Of a stretch of DNA of 64,000 nt, positions 53,501 to 63,366 are shown piece after piece (position 1 is the first letter of the stretch; the number at the start of each line of letters is the position of its first letter). The position numbers were made by a program, and so were the translations under genes. Below the pieces are notes generated by a model, which searched no databases, was not told where the DNA came from, and was given only the letters and a program-made list of their open reading frames with translations. Origin of the DNA: Flavobacteriaceae bacterium UBA1903 (lineage in GTDB: Bacteria; Bacteroidota; Bacteroidia; Flavobacteriales; Flavobacteriaceae); assembly GCA_002337605.1 (NCBI GenBank), contig DDGL01000007.1, positions 186,001 through 250,000 of the forward strand, in the 5' to 3' direction.

Positions 53501-56500
53501 AGGACTTACCGCAGGAAACTATTCTATTGTGGTTGAATATACCTTTGGAGGACAAGCATGCTATAGTGATCCGCAATCTATTACTATTGACTCTGTGACA
53601 CCTATAGATGGTACACTAGAATTAACAGACCCCTATTCCTGTGTAGCTACAGGAACAATTACAGTAACTGGAGTGACTGGTGGAACTCCTCCATATACGT
53701 ACAGTATTGATGGTACAAATTTTCAAGCAAGTCCAGTATTTACCGGACTTAATCCAGGAACCTATACAGCAGTTATAAAGGATGCAAATGATTGTACATT
53801 TGTTACTAACGAAATTACCATACTCCCATTAGATCCTCCAACAGATCTAACATTTAGCAATACACCACTTACCTGTCCAACAAACACAACAACAGTTACC
53901 ATAACAGGAACAACAGGTGGAGTTGCACCACTAGAGTATAGAATAATTGCTCCTGTTAACGCAATTACACCTTACCAGACATCAACAACATTTGCAGGGT
54001 TGGATCCCGGAACGTATACTTTTGAAGTAAAAGATGCTTTTGAATGTACTTATAATGAGTCCTATACAATTGAGCCACTTCCTGGATTGACAGTTGTTGG
54101 ACAGCCTATAAATGACGTATCCTGTTTTAACGATGCCGATGGTTCTGTTCAATTTATTGTTTCAGGAACAACTACTTTTGTCTATTCCATAAACGGAAAC
54201 CCACCTGTTCCAGGAACCTCTCCGGTTGTAATTAACGGGCTGATTGCAGGAACCTATACTATAGTTGTAACCGACACTGTAACAAATTGTGAAGCTACCG
54301 ATTCGGTACTTGTTGAAGGACCTTCAGCTCCTTTGACCCTGACATTGGATGTGGGCCCTATTTCTTGTTTGGAAAGTGGTAGTGTTGTGTTGAATACCAC
54401 AGGTGGCTGGGGTGGAAACATATATACACTTACCCTGCCAGATGCAACTGTATTACCCCCACAATCCAACAATACTTTTGCGAACTTAACACAGAGTGGA
54501 ACGTACACAGCTACTGTAGAAGACAGCAATGGATGTACTGCCTCTGAAAATTTTGATCTAAGTATTCCAGATCCTGTGATAGCATCCATTAGCCCAACAT
54601 CAGACCTTTGTTATGATGCTAGTAATGGTGCTACTATAGAAGTTACGGTTACTTCAGGTCTTGCTCCTTTTGAATATAGCCTTAATGGCGCCCCATTTCA
54701 ATCAAGTAATATTTTTACCGGTTTAATACCGGGAACATACGTAGTTACCGTGCGTGATGCATTAGGATGTGAATTAACACTACCTGCCGAAGTAATTGCA
54801 CGACAATTAAATGTAAATGCAGTCTTAACAAAAGACTTAGATTGTACTGCTACACCAGATGCAATTATTACGGGAACTTTTGTAGGGGGTGTTGCACCAT
54901 ATACGTATGAAGTATCTATTTCCGGAGCTCCCTATACACCTTTAGGAGCAACCGGGTCACCATTTATCTATACAACAGGTACAGCAGGCACATATCAGTT
55001 TCAGGTTACAGATGCTAGTGGCTGTATGGCCGAATCGAATATTATTACCATCAACCCAATTTCCCTACCGGCATTAGATGTAGTGGCACAAACCCAGGAT
55101 ATTTTATGTCATGGGGATTCTAATGGGGCTATTACTGTTACTTATGATCCTAATGAAGGTACGCCACCGTTCCTGATTAATGTTTTTAATAATACAACCG
55201 GCACAGATTACGGAACTCAAACTTCTGGACTTCCTGCTGGAAACTATACAGTTACGTTAACCGATGCAAATTCTTGTAGCGACACAGACACTATTACTAT
55301 TAGTGAGCCAGATCCTATACTAGTAGATTTCGATAGTGTGGATATCACGTGTGAGCCTGGAGGAGTTTCACAAGGGGAAATCATCATTAATGGGGTTACC
55401 GGAGGTGTAGCACCTTACGATTACTATGTTACTGGTACTGGATATTCGAATTCTGTTTTAGGAGCCACCGGTTTGGTTCCCGTGACTTTTGATGTAATTG
55501 ATTTTGGATTGTATCAAATTGATGTTATCGATTCGAATGGTTGTTCGGTATTAATTCAGGATGTGTTGGTGGCCTCCCCACCTACAGATTTAGACATTAC
55601 CATAGACACAACAGTAGATTGTAGTAATGGAGGAGAAGCTGTAGTAACCGTAAGTTCAACTTTGGGAAGTACGGGGCCATTTTGGTTTGCAATTTATCAG
55701 GGACCTGGCACTGTATATCCGCTTCCAGCGGGTGCTTGGCAACCTGAAAACCCACCTATGAGTGCTTCAACAAGATTTACTGGTTTGTTACCAGGAGTAA
55801 CCTACACATTCATCGTATATGATGAATCTACTATGTGTAGTTATTATGAGCCTGCAACTACCCCCATACCTACAGACTCAACCCTGACAGCCACAGCACT
55901 AACAGCAAATAATATTACGTGTACCGGAAGTGCCGATGGAAATGTTTCTTTTGATATAAATAGTATGTACGGGTTCCCGGTAGACGTGGACTACGATATA
56001 CTGGATGAATTAACATTACAAACAACAGGTATCAATGGTTCAGGAACGGTTCCTGCTGGCGGCACACTATCTGTAGCCAACCTGGGGCCCTTACCATTTG
56101 GCAACTATATTGTTTTAATTTCAGAAACCACGGGGCCTAACGTGGGTTGTGGAATCGCAACGACCCCTTTCAATATAACAGAATCTACCATAGCTCTCGA
56201 GCTATCTGTTTCAGTAGATCATAATGCAAATTGTAACCCTAATTCAGGGCTCATTAGTGCTATTGGTCAAAATGGAACAGCTCCGTATTTGTACCAAATT
56301 ACAACAACGCCCGGAGCACCTTTGATTACAGATCCTAACTGGGATGTTCCAAGTACGTTTAATGTCGATGCAGGAACGTATTATGTACACGTACTAGATG
56401 CATATGGTTGTATTATTTCGAGTCCAGCAACTGTTGTTCCAATGGATACTTCACCTGTTGTTGCTATTGCAGTTTCAAATCAATGTGATACCGATGAAGG

Positions 56501-59500
56501 AGCTTTTGAAATTGATGTTACGTTACCAACAGCCGGAATACCACCGTATAGTTTTAGTATTGATGGTGGAACGTTTCAGACTCAAACACCGCCTTTTACC
56601 ATTCAGAATTTAGCTTCTGGCACCCATACAGTTGAAGTTAGAGATGCGAATGGATGTGGGAATTTAGAGACCATAACAATCGAACCTCCTTTAGGTATCA
56701 CACCAGCAGTCACCGGAGTTCCTAGTTGTGATGATGATGATGGAGAGATTACGGTTACAGCCACCGGAGGTTCGGGTACGTATGCTTATAGTATTACTCC
56801 AAATCCACCGTCTATTGTTTTAACAGGAAATGTATTTTCTGGAGTACCTTCGGGTACCTACACAGTAACAATTACTGATGTAACTACTACTTGCGATACT
56901 GATGTTTCTATAACCCTGGATGCAGCTACACCAGTAACGTTTACTACAAGCACTACAGATGTAAGCTGTAATGCCGGTAATGACGGGGTGGTAACTGTGG
57001 ACCTTTTACCAGGAAATGATAATCCAGTGTATCTGTATGAAATTACTGCACCTATTGTAGTACCACAACAAACGTCAAATATATTTACAGGTTTACCTGC
57101 AGGTACCTATACGATACAGGTTACCTCCGGAAGAGATTGTGTTGCAACTGAAGATGCAGTTATTGGAGAACCAGCACTTTTAACAGTTACAGGTATGATA
57201 ACAGATTTTGCCTGTGCCCCAGATAATACAATCAATACAGCTATTTTAACCATTACAGAAGCCGGAGGTACTGCGCCCTATCTGTACAGTATTAATGGTA
57301 TAAATTATTTTACCACTAATACATTCGAAATTGTTGATACCGGAGCTGTACAAAATATTCCAATTTACGCTAAAGATGAGAATGGATGTATTGCAACGGA
57401 TACCGTTGTTGTTAATCCGTTACCAGAGATCACAGCTACCGCTTTCACCACTGTAACGCCAATAGATTGTAATAATTCAGGGACTGTACAGATTGATGTT
57501 ACGGGTGGTTCCGGGAATTTTACCTATCAAATGTTACCTAGTGGAGTACCACAGGCTTCCCCGCTGTTTGATATTCCAGGTCCGGGCACCTACTACTTTC
57601 AGGTGAATGATCTTGACACCGATTGTTATTTCTTAACGCTTCCTTTGGTTGTACCTCCTTTCGACTTAATAGATGCTGTAATTGTACCAACGGTAGATAA
57701 TAATTGCTTTGGAGATACCGATGGGGTTTTAGAGCTAACCATTACTGGCTACACAGGGAATTACACCTATCAGTTACTTGACGGTGCTGGGGTTCCGGTT
57801 GGTGGTGTGATTGCTACCAATACGGCTTCAGACCCACAGCTTATTACCGGACTGGGATCTGGAAATTACAGTGTTGCTGTTATTGAAACAGATACACCGT
57901 TTTGCGATGCCGTTTCCAATGTGGTACATATCGATGCTCCTCTAGCACCATTAGCATTAGTTGCTTCAGAAACATCGAATGTTACCTGTACTAATGACCG
58001 TGGAACTATTACTGCGGTGGCAACTGGCGGAACCAGTCCTTACGAGTACGAATTAACAGGAGCTGCTTCTGTACCGTATTCTTCATCAAATACCTTTACT
58101 GGTTTAGGAGCAGGAATCTATACTGTTAATGTGAGAGATGCACAAGGATGTATTGCTTCCGATACACTAGAGTTAGAAGCGCCTACCCCTATCACTGCAA
58201 CCTTCGACCCTAGTACAACGCTGTTAGCTTGTTTTGGTGATCAGGATGCGACCATTACTGCCAATCTTGTATCTGGTGGACAGGGATCAAATTATATTTA
58301 TACACTACTTACCCTCTCACCTACTACTAGCAGTTCCGGGCCACAGGCATCGAATGTTTTTACAGACTTGGGTGCAGGAGTATATCAGGTAAAAATTACA
58401 GATGGCTACGATTGTGAATTTATTTCTTTAGACATCACTATAGAACAGCCTACTGAAGTTTCTCCAGCTTTGGTTGTGGAAAGTACACAAACCTGCTTAA
58501 CAGAGTCTACACTTACCCTAAGCGCAACAGGAGGAACAGGGCCTTATGAGTATAGTGACGTTTCAGATTTTAGTACAATTTTAGGGTCATTTACAACATC
58601 GATCACCTTCCCAGTTCCTGAAGGCACCTACAACTATTATGTAAGAGATGCGAATAGCTGTATTTCAAATGTTTCGAATGACATTACGATAGATCCACTA
58701 CCTACCTTAGAAATTCTATTAGATGCAACCAACCCTACAATTAATTGTGTAGGAGATGAGAATGGAATTATTGTCGCAACTGCTCAGGGTGGTTTAGGGA
58801 ATTATGTGTACACCCTGCAGGATACCAGTGGAAATACGATTCCGGCAATACAGCCAAGCCCCGGTGTATTTATTGAACTTCCAGCAGGTGTCTATGTAGT
58901 TCATGTTGAAAGTGGCGATTGTAATGCAACTTCAGATACGATAACTATTACGGAACCTTCTACAGCACTTGATGTTGATTATACGATAAATAATGTACGA
59001 TGTAACGGTGAGAACGACGGATCTATAATAATTGACGCAAGGGGAGGAACCGGAGTTATCAAGTACGCGATTTCTCCTAATCTGGATCAATTTTTTGATA
59101 CGTCTACGTTTAACAATTTACCGCCGGGGAATTATGATGTTATTGTTCAGGATGAGCTGGGGTGCTTTGTTACTTTTAATTTTGATATTACCGAACCTGA
59201 GGCTGTAGTTATTTCAATTGTTCCAGACTCCATTTTCCCTGAAATATGTGAAGGGGAACTTGATGGTTCTTTCAGTATTGAAATTTCTGGAGGAACACCC
59301 CCTTATAGCGTTGCCCTGGATGATCCTAATGGCCAGTATATTACAGGAGGTATAGATCAGACAAATTTCGACTTTTCTAATTTAGGTGGAGGCGACCATA
59401 TTGTCTATGTGCGCGATAGCGAAGGCTGTGAGTCTGAATGGAATATTACCTTCCCTGATGCAGCACTTTTTGATCCACTCGTTGATGTAGCGTATGTATG

Positions 59501-60182
59501 TGTCGATAATATGCCTGGAAATGTAGTAACCGTAACTGTAGATGAAGATGAAACAGATACATCGCAACTTGATTACTCTTTAAACGGAGGTCCCTACCAA
59601 ACCAGCAATGTATTTACCAACCTTCCTCCTAGTACAGCTAATTATATTCTTGTAAGACACACCAATGGATGTATTCGGTCTACAGACTTTTTTGATATAG
59701 AAGCCTTTGACCCTCTTACGCTCAATCTGGAACCTGGCGGATTAAATGAGATCGTCGCAATTACTACAGGAGGTACAGGTGGCAATCAATTTACCCTGAA
59801 TGATGAAGATTATGGCTGGGTTAACATATTTACAATAACAGAATCTGGAACCTATGTCATTACCGTAACTGATAGTAGTGGCTGTACTCGAGAAGCAACT
59901 ATTGTTATGGAGTTTATACCTATTTGTATTCCTAATTACTTTACCCCAAATAACGATGGTGTCGTCGATACCTGGGCTCCAGGTTGTGCAGAAAATTATC
60001 CGAATTTGGAATCGTCAATCTATGATAGATATGGTCGCAAAGTGGCCGTTATTAAAGTAGGTGAATCTTGGGATGGAACCTACAACGGACAAGAGTTGCC
60101 AACAGGTGATTATTGGTTTGTGGTACTCCTAAACGATGGTAACAACAGTGAATTTGTCGGCCATTTTACCCTCTATAGATAA
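50511..60182 (+). CDS. Giant SprB-repeat adhesin with T9SS type B sorting domain
   Basis: 3223 residues. Signal peptide ending near SYSQ; an N-terminal beta region (SADLVIPNPNCYEIKHASLYWG); a DUF11-type domain from about 357 (NIVLTKIVEDEFGNN); then dozens of SprB-like repeats of about 80 residues, many with the GGTPPYTYSIDG, GLxPGTYT and VxDxxGC motifs; finally a type B sorting domain from about 3139 (CIPNYFTPNNDGVVDTWAPG to FVGHFTLYR). Such proteins move on the surface in gliding or act as adhesins. The frame is unbroken over 9.6 kb. The SprF-like gene follows after 41 bp. Confidence 0.93.
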   Translation: MMNKPTFPCIALIASMLLICLQSYSQNFVPFTPRFDQDLKGDIVLIGNNILGPDNNPFNDNTAYNHNVDMQYIDIDGDPTTFSSSSADLVIPNPNCYEIKHASLYWGAVTKGNEPITNVKFKGPTGGYNDITGTIIFDANGTTVDNGDSFPYACFADVTTIVTGLANNIGTYTVANVSSLLGETGLNGNNTGNSAGWSLFVVYEDPTLPGKSITSFDGFSAISVPGNNETVDIPVSGFRTVPAPAPVRANLAFATLEGDKPILNDRMKLNGVNLSAVDRPVANFFNSSVTDLSATPVDNRVPNSTNTLGFDTGVMSVPNPGNTVIANGDTSATVTLETSGDTYFQYLFAFAVEIIEPNIVLTKIVEDEFGNNIGGQTVDLGQELNYVIGFQNTGNDDAQNFTIRDILPINIIYNHPTDLVLPPGVTVQSYNAGTREIVFAVEDYLVEENDPVTELRIEVQVVDTCQQLAEACSNIINNQAFATYQGTLNPTFIITDDPSVNSNTGCLLVPQATNFLADLDDCVFTQEEILCGESVDLTAADGYDTYSWSTSPTGTPVIGTTQTITVTATGTYYSFNTAIAPCRSIVEQFNVTLYGANVTNPIIPYADEVVTCPNDGKLLPNIFLCGVNDSRDLSVDLAGAISIIWEQLDESSCPPVPNSDCANEDNSCTWNQVATGTDYLANTAGQFRLTINYQGGCFNQFYFNVYQNLLDPTVSVTDIICTTPGTITVGNVPSGYEFSLDGITYQASNIFTVTTPGLYTVYVRQLGVPTNACVFTVPDVLVRERQFTVSTIINQPLCYGDKGNIHLAANDVEPQYFFSLYQGGTLINSVGPITENNYIFENLNPGTYTANVSTEDGCTYSEDITIIEPPLLTVTAAITKPLTCTDGEITIYPVGGTPPYFYFINSTTVFQTDPQVVVTTPGVYNIMVVDSNNCSANTTVTVEAALPPEFDVTKTDILCADPGDTGSITINVTNPNGNSLRYSINGGLTFFNSPVFTGLTAGNYSIVVEYTFGGQACYSDPQSITIDSVTPIDGTLELTDPYSCVATGTITVTGVTGGTPPYTYSIDGTNFQASPVFTGLNPGTYTAVIKDANDCTFVTNEITILPLDPPTDLTFSNTPLTCPTNTTTVTITGTTGGVAPLEYRIIAPVNAITPYQTSTTFAGLDPGTYTFEVKDAFECTYNESYTIEPLPGLTVVGQPINDVSCFNDADGSVQFIVSGTTTFVYSINGNPPVPGTSPVVINGLIAGTYTIVVTDTVTNCEATDSVLVEGPSAPLTLTLDVGPISCLESGSVVLNTTGGWGGNIYTLTLPDATVLPPQSNNTFANLTQSGTYTATVEDSNGCTASENFDLSIPDPVIASISPTSDLCYDASNGATIEVTVTSGLAPFEYSLNGAPFQSSNIFTGLIPGTYVVTVRDALGCELTLPAEVIARQLNVNAVLTKDLDCTATPDAIITGTFVGGVAPYTYEVSISGAPYTPLGATGSPFIYTTGTAGTYQFQVTDASGCMAESNIITINPISLPALDVVAQTQDILCHGDSNGAITVTYDPNEGTPPFLINVFNNTTGTDYGTQTSGLPAGNYTVTLTDANSCSDTDTITISEPDPILVDFDSVDITCEPGGVSQGEIIINGVTGGVAPYDYYVTGTGYSNSVLGATGLVPVTFDVIDFGLYQIDVIDSNGCSVLIQDVLVASPPTDLDITIDTTVDCSNGGEAVVTVSSTLGSTGPFWFAIYQGPGTVYPLPAGAWQPENPPMSASTRFTGLLPGVTYTFIVYDESTMCSYYEPATTPIPTDSTLTATALTANNITCTGSADGNVSFDINSMYGFPVDVDYDILDELTLQTTGINGSGTVPAGGTLSVANLGPLPFGNYIVLISETTGPNVGCGIATTPFNITESTIALELSVSVDHNANCNPNSGLISAIGQNGTAPYLYQITTTPGAPLITDPNWDVPSTFNVDAGTYYVHVLDAYGCIISSPATVVPMDTSPVVAIAVSNQCDTDEGAFEIDVTLPTAGIPPYSFSIDGGTFQTQTPPFTIQNLASGTHTVEVRDANGCGNLETITIEPPLGITPAVTGVPSCDDDDGEITVTATGGSGTYAYSITPNPPSIVLTGNVFSGVPSGTYTVTITDVTTTCDTDVSITLDAATPVTFTTSTTDVSCNAGNDGVVTVDLLPGNDNPVYLYEITAPIVVPQQTSNIFTGLPAGTYTIQVTSGRDCVATEDAVIGEPALLTVTGMITDFACAPDNTINTAILTITEAGGTAPYLYSINGINYFTTNTFEIVDTGAVQNIPIYAKDENGCIATDTVVVNPLPEITATAFTTVTPIDCNNSGTVQIDVTGGSGNFTYQMLPSGVPQASPLFDIPGPGTYYFQVNDLDTDCYFLTLPLVVPPFDLIDAVIVPTVDNNCFGDTDGVLELTITGYTGNYTYQLLDGAGVPVGGVIATNTASDPQLITGLGSGNYSVAVIETDTPFCDAVSNVVHIDAPLAPLALVASETSNVTCTNDRGTITAVATGGTSPYEYELTGAASVPYSSSNTFTGLGAGIYTVNVRDAQGCIASDTLELEAPTPITATFDPSTTLLACFGDQDATITANLVSGGQGSNYIYTLLTLSPTTSSSGPQASNVFTDLGAGVYQVKITDGYDCEFISLDITIEQPTEVSPALVVESTQTCLTESTLTLSATGGTGPYEYSDVSDFSTILGSFTTSITFPVPEGTYNYYVRDANSCISNVSNDITIDPLPTLEILLDATNPTINCVGDENGIIVATAQGGLGNYVYTLQDTSGNTIPAIQPSPGVFIELPAGVYVVHVESGDCNATSDTITITEPSTALDVDYTINNVRCNGENDGSIIIDARGGTGVIKYAISPNLDQFFDTSTFNNLPPGNYDVIVQDELGCFVTFNFDITEPEAVVISIVPDSIFPEICEGELDGSFSIEISGGTPPYSVALDDPNGQYITGGIDQTNFDFSNLGGGDHIVYVRDSEGCESEWNITFPDAALFDPLVDVAYVCVDNMPGNVVTVTVDEDETDTSQLDYSLNGGPYQTSNVFTNLPPSTANYILVRHTNGCIRSTDFFDIEAFDPLTLNLEPGGLNEIVAITTGGTGGNQFTLNDEDYGWVNIFTITESGTYVITVTDSSGCTREATIVMEFIPICIPNYFTPNNDGVVDTWAPGCAENYPNLESSIYDRYGRKVAVIKVGESWDGTYNGQELPTGDYWFVVLLNDGNNSEFVGHFTLYR

Positions 60183-60223
60183 CAAATAATACTAGCAGTA
60201 ATCCCCAAATTAAACCTACTCTT

Positions 60224-61192
60224 ATGAGAAAATTTATAAAATATATAATTATTCTACTGGCAGTTCAAAGCTATTCTCAAGAATTAAACCTACCTGTTTT
60301 TAGCCAGTACTTAGCCGATAATGATTTTGTAGTATCTCCAACCTTTGCAGGAATTGGAGATAATTTCAGAATTCGAGCTAATGGATTAGTGCAATGGGTT
60401 GGTATAAAAAATGCACCCCAGAATCAAGCGCTCTATGCAGATATTAGAATTGGAAATCAAACAGGGGCTGGTTTTTCTATGTATAACGACAAAAATGGAA
60501 ACACAAGACAGCAGGGGTTTAAGCTGTCCTATGCACACCACCTTATCCTGGATTACAAGACGAAGCAATACTTATCTCTAGGGATATCCTACAACATGAA
60601 TAGTTTTAAAATTGATATTGAAAATTTTGAACCTACGTACGATATACCCATCATAGATCCCACTGTAACTGATAATCGACAGGTTACAAATGTCAATTTC
60701 GATGTAGGTGCCCTCTACAGAATAAATACCTTTTTTTTAAGTCTAAATGCCAATAACTTACTTCAAAAGGATACCCGGGACTTTACTGGATTTGAGCCAC
60801 AAAGTTTATTGAACTTTCAGTTGTATTCGGGATATGTAATTAAAGGTGAAAATCATTCACAGTTAGAGCCATCGGCATTCTTTCAGCTATTTGCTAGTGA
60901 CCAACGCTCCAGTACAGATATTAATTTGAAGTACCGTAAATTTAACAGAGATAATGATTACTATTGGGTAGGAGCATCTTATCGATTTTTAAACGATCAA
61001 ATTATGAAACCCTTAAGTATTGGCCCCATGATTGGTATTAAAAAGTCGATCATATACTTCTCGTACGCATACCAACTAACCTTAAACGAACTTACGAACT
61101 ACAACTCAGGTACACATTCTATTACAATTGGTCTTGATTTTCTTCAGGCTATAAGCGACTGTCCTTGTACTGTGGGTAACAATGAACGATAG
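60224..61192 (+). CDS. PorP/SprF-family T9SS membrane protein
   Basis: 322 residues. Signal peptide (to SYSQ) then the PorP/SprF domain (LPVFSQYLADNDFVVSPTFAGIGD at the start; SLGISYNMNSFKID; GLDFLQ at the end). SprF is needed for secretion of SprB in gliding flavobacteria, so this protein probably serves the giant adhesin just upstream. A second such protein serves the smaller adhesin. Confidence 0.9.
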   Translation: MRKFIKYIIILLAVQSYSQELNLPVFSQYLADNDFVVSPTFAGIGDNFRIRANGLVQWVGIKNAPQNQALYADIRIGNQTGAGFSMYNDKNGNTRQQGFKLSYAHHLILDYKTKQYLSLGISYNMNSFKIDIENFEPTYDIPIIDPTVTDNRQVTNVNFDVGALYRINTFFLSLNANNLLQKDTRDFTGFEPQSLLNFQLYSGYVIKGENHSQLEPSAFFQLFASDQRSSTDINLKYRKFNRDNDYYWVGASYRFLNDQIMKPLSIGPMIGIKKSIIYFSYAYQLTLNELTNYNSGTHSITIGLDFLQAISDCPCTVGNNER

Positions 61193-61230
61193 CCAGTGTA
61201 TTTAAATTAGTGAAGGGTGGCATACAGCAC

Positions 61231-62094
61231 TTATTCATCAATTTTCAGGGTATACCCTACTCCGTGAACATTTGTAATTTTAATGGTTTTATCGTCCTCT
61301 AGTTTTTTGCGGAGTTTAGAAATGTAGGTGTCTAAGCTTCGGCCAACAATCACTCCGTTGTCTTCCCATACTCTTTTGGTAAGTTCTTCCCGTTTTATCA
61401 CCTGATTGGGGTACTCTATAAATATGGCCAGCAACTCACATTCTTTTTGGGTAAGTGGAATTTCCAGCGCCTCTTTTACTAGTTTGTTCTGTTCAGGATA
61501 AAAACTGAAATGCCCTAAGGTAGTTCCCACATTAGTTTCTTTATTAGAATGAAATGCGTGGTATTTACTATAAAACACTACCCCCAAAAACAGCAGTACT
61601 AAAAAGACAAGACTATAAAACAAAGTGCTGTTTGCTGAAGGTGTGGTTATGTTAGCGAACTTTATTTGTAGGGTATAACACCCCATTGGAATAATTCTTC
61701 CCCCGCAGGGAATTATGTTTTTTTCAGATTTACTAGCTACTTTATAACTGTAAGCAACTTCACCGTCTTCACATTGCAGTACTTCAACGAGATAATTATC
61801 CGGAAGATGGGCGGTCTCAAAAACCGATGCTGTGATCTGGTTCAAATCGGCCGGATCAAACGTTACTGGTTTTTCAAAAGCCACCTCAAATAAAAAAGGG
61901 GATTTCTTTACGATGGGTACTACCAAAGAAGTTGTATCGTTTTGGGAATGTAATAACTGATTTCCCACAGCTCGCAACGCAACTTTAATTTGGGCCGTGT
62001 CTGTTTCTGCCTTTTTTGAAGTACAGGAAGTACCTGCCAGAAACACTAAACTCATGCTGAAAGCCCAGAGGTATGTATAAAATAACTTCTTCAT
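61231..62094 (-). CDS. Membrane-anchored winged-helix (OmpR-type) regulator
   Basis: 287 residues from ATG 62094 (62109 is also possible). An N-terminal signal-like helix with a possible lipid-type Cys (AGTSCTS), a sensor domain of about 150 residues outside, a transmembrane helix near 178-196, then a cytoplasmic OmpR-type winged helix (LTQKECELLAIFIEYPNQVI, SLDTYISKLRKKLED, HGVGYTLKIDE). This is ToxR/CadC-like one-component control with the DNA-binding domain at the C-terminus. It is divergent from the YceI gene 120 bp away, which it may control. Confidence 0.85.
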   Translation of the reverse strand: MKKLFYTYLWAFSMSLVFLAGTSCTSKKAETDTAQIKVALRAVGNQLLHSQNDTTSLVVPIVKKSPFLFEVAFEKPVTFDPADLNQITASVFETAHLPDNYLVEVLQCEDGEVAYSYKVASKSEKNIIPCGGRIIPMGCYTLQIKFANITTPSANSTLFYSLVFLVLLFLGVVFYSKYHAFHSNKETNVGTTLGHFSFYPEQNKLVKEALEIPLTQKECELLAIFIEYPNQVIKREELTKRVWEDNGVIVGRSLDTYISKLRKKLEDDKTIKITNVHGVGYTLKIDE

Positions 62095-62214
62095 TACTGC
62101 AAATAACATGCAATTTGCTCAATTTTCACAGCTGTTGACACTTCTTTTACATTCTTTTGACACTTTTGTAAGGGTACTGGAATAGTTTTACTTCAAAATC
62201 TAAACTATAACATT

Positions 62215-62772
62215 ATGCAACACGTATTAATTACATTCATCATTTTAACCAGTCTTACGGTAACTGGTCAATCACAAAAAACGTATCAGTTAAACACAGC
62301 AGAAAGTACTATTAACTGGAAAGGCACCTACACTTTCTTAATGAGCGAGCACAACGGCACGGTCCACTTTAAAGAAGGAACGCTTACCACAGTAGATGAA
62401 AATATAAAAGGAGGAAGTTTTGAAATTGATATGACCACCATCTCAAATCAGGAATACCTTGATGGCATTGGTCCTGTGGAACACTTACGAAATCAAGATT
62501 TTTTTGATGTGAGTCGCTTTCCGAAGGCATATTTAATCATTACCTCTGTAGAGTATTTCACCGAAAACAACCAGCATAAAATTTTAGCCGATCTTACGAT
62601 TAAGGACAAAACAAGACCCATAGAATTCTGGGCTGTAGCAAATCCTGAAACAAAGCAACTCACCACTCAGTTTAAAATAGATCGTACCCGCTGGGGAATT
62701 GTGCACAATAATATGGTAAAAGAGCACTCCATCTCTGAGGCTATTGTATTTGATGTAACTTTACAGTTTTAA
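62215..62772 (+). CDS. YceI-family secreted lipid-binding protein
   Basis: 185 residues. Signal peptide (TSLTVTGQSQ), then the YceI lipocalin-like barrel: STINWKGTY, GTVHFKEGTL, GGSFEIDMTTI, DVSRFPKAYLIIT, IKDKTRPIEF and ILADLTIKD. Such proteins bind polyisoprenoids or amides in the periplasm and are often stress induced. Nine bases precede the next gene. Confidence 0.9.
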   Translation: MQHVLITFIILTSLTVTGQSQKTYQLNTAESTINWKGTYTFLMSEHNGTVHFKEGTLTTVDENIKGGSFEIDMTTISNQEYLDGIGPVEHLRNQDFFDVSRFPKAYLIITSVEYFTENNQHKILADLTIKDKTRPIEFWAVANPETKQLTTQFKIDRTRWGIVHNNMVKEHSISEAIVFDVTLQF

Positions 62773-62781
62773 GCACCTTCT

Positions 62782-63366
62782 ATGAAAACTAAAATCATCA
62801 CAATAATCGCGTTTTTGCTTACAACACAGTTCTTTTATGCACAAGAAGAAAAAGAACACGAATCATTTTTTACAGAGACCGAATGGAAATCGGAGTTTTT
62901 TCCCTTTCCCATTGGTTTTGCCAGAGAAATTCCGTTGGAAGGGATTGAAGAAGCTGTTTTTCCTCCCGGGTGGGGAAAAACGGAAAGCCCTGAGTTCTGG
63001 TCTTACCTATTTGTCTGGAACGTAAAAACCCCAGCTCCGCTTACTTTACAAGAGCTAGAAACCTACCTGAACTATTATTTTGACGGTTTGCTGAACATTA
63101 AAAACCGAAAAAACGGAACCACTATTTTACCTACATCAACCCTACTTACAACTAGCGCTACAACAAAATTTATAGGTACCGTACATCTTTTTGAAGGACG
63201 CTACACTCAAAAAATGATGTATTTACACACCTATATAACTCAAGACTATTGTGAAGAAACCAACGAAGCTACCCTAGTATTCAAGTTTTCTCCAAAAGGA
63301 TTCAACGACCGTATCTGGGAACAGTTTCAGGAGATTTCATTAAAAAACGGAATTTGCCCAGATTAA
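62782..63366 (+). CDS. Secreted hypothetical protein
   Basis: 194 residues. Signal peptide (IIAFLLTTQFFYAQ), then an alpha/beta-looking domain (WGKTESPEFWSYLFVWNV, LTLQELETYLNYYFDGLL, MYLHTYITQDYC). Two late Cys. No named family recognised. It directly follows the YceI gene and is probably co-transcribed. Confidence 0.65.
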   Translation: MKTKIITIIAFLLTTQFFYAQEEKEHESFFTETEWKSEFFPFPIGFAREIPLEGIEEAVFPPGWGKTESPEFWSYLFVWNVKTPAPLTLQELETYLNYYFDGLLNIKNRKNGTTILPTSTLLTTSATTKFIGTVHLFEGRYTQKMMYLHTYITQDYCEETNEATLVFKFSPKGFNDRIWEQFQEISLKNGICPD

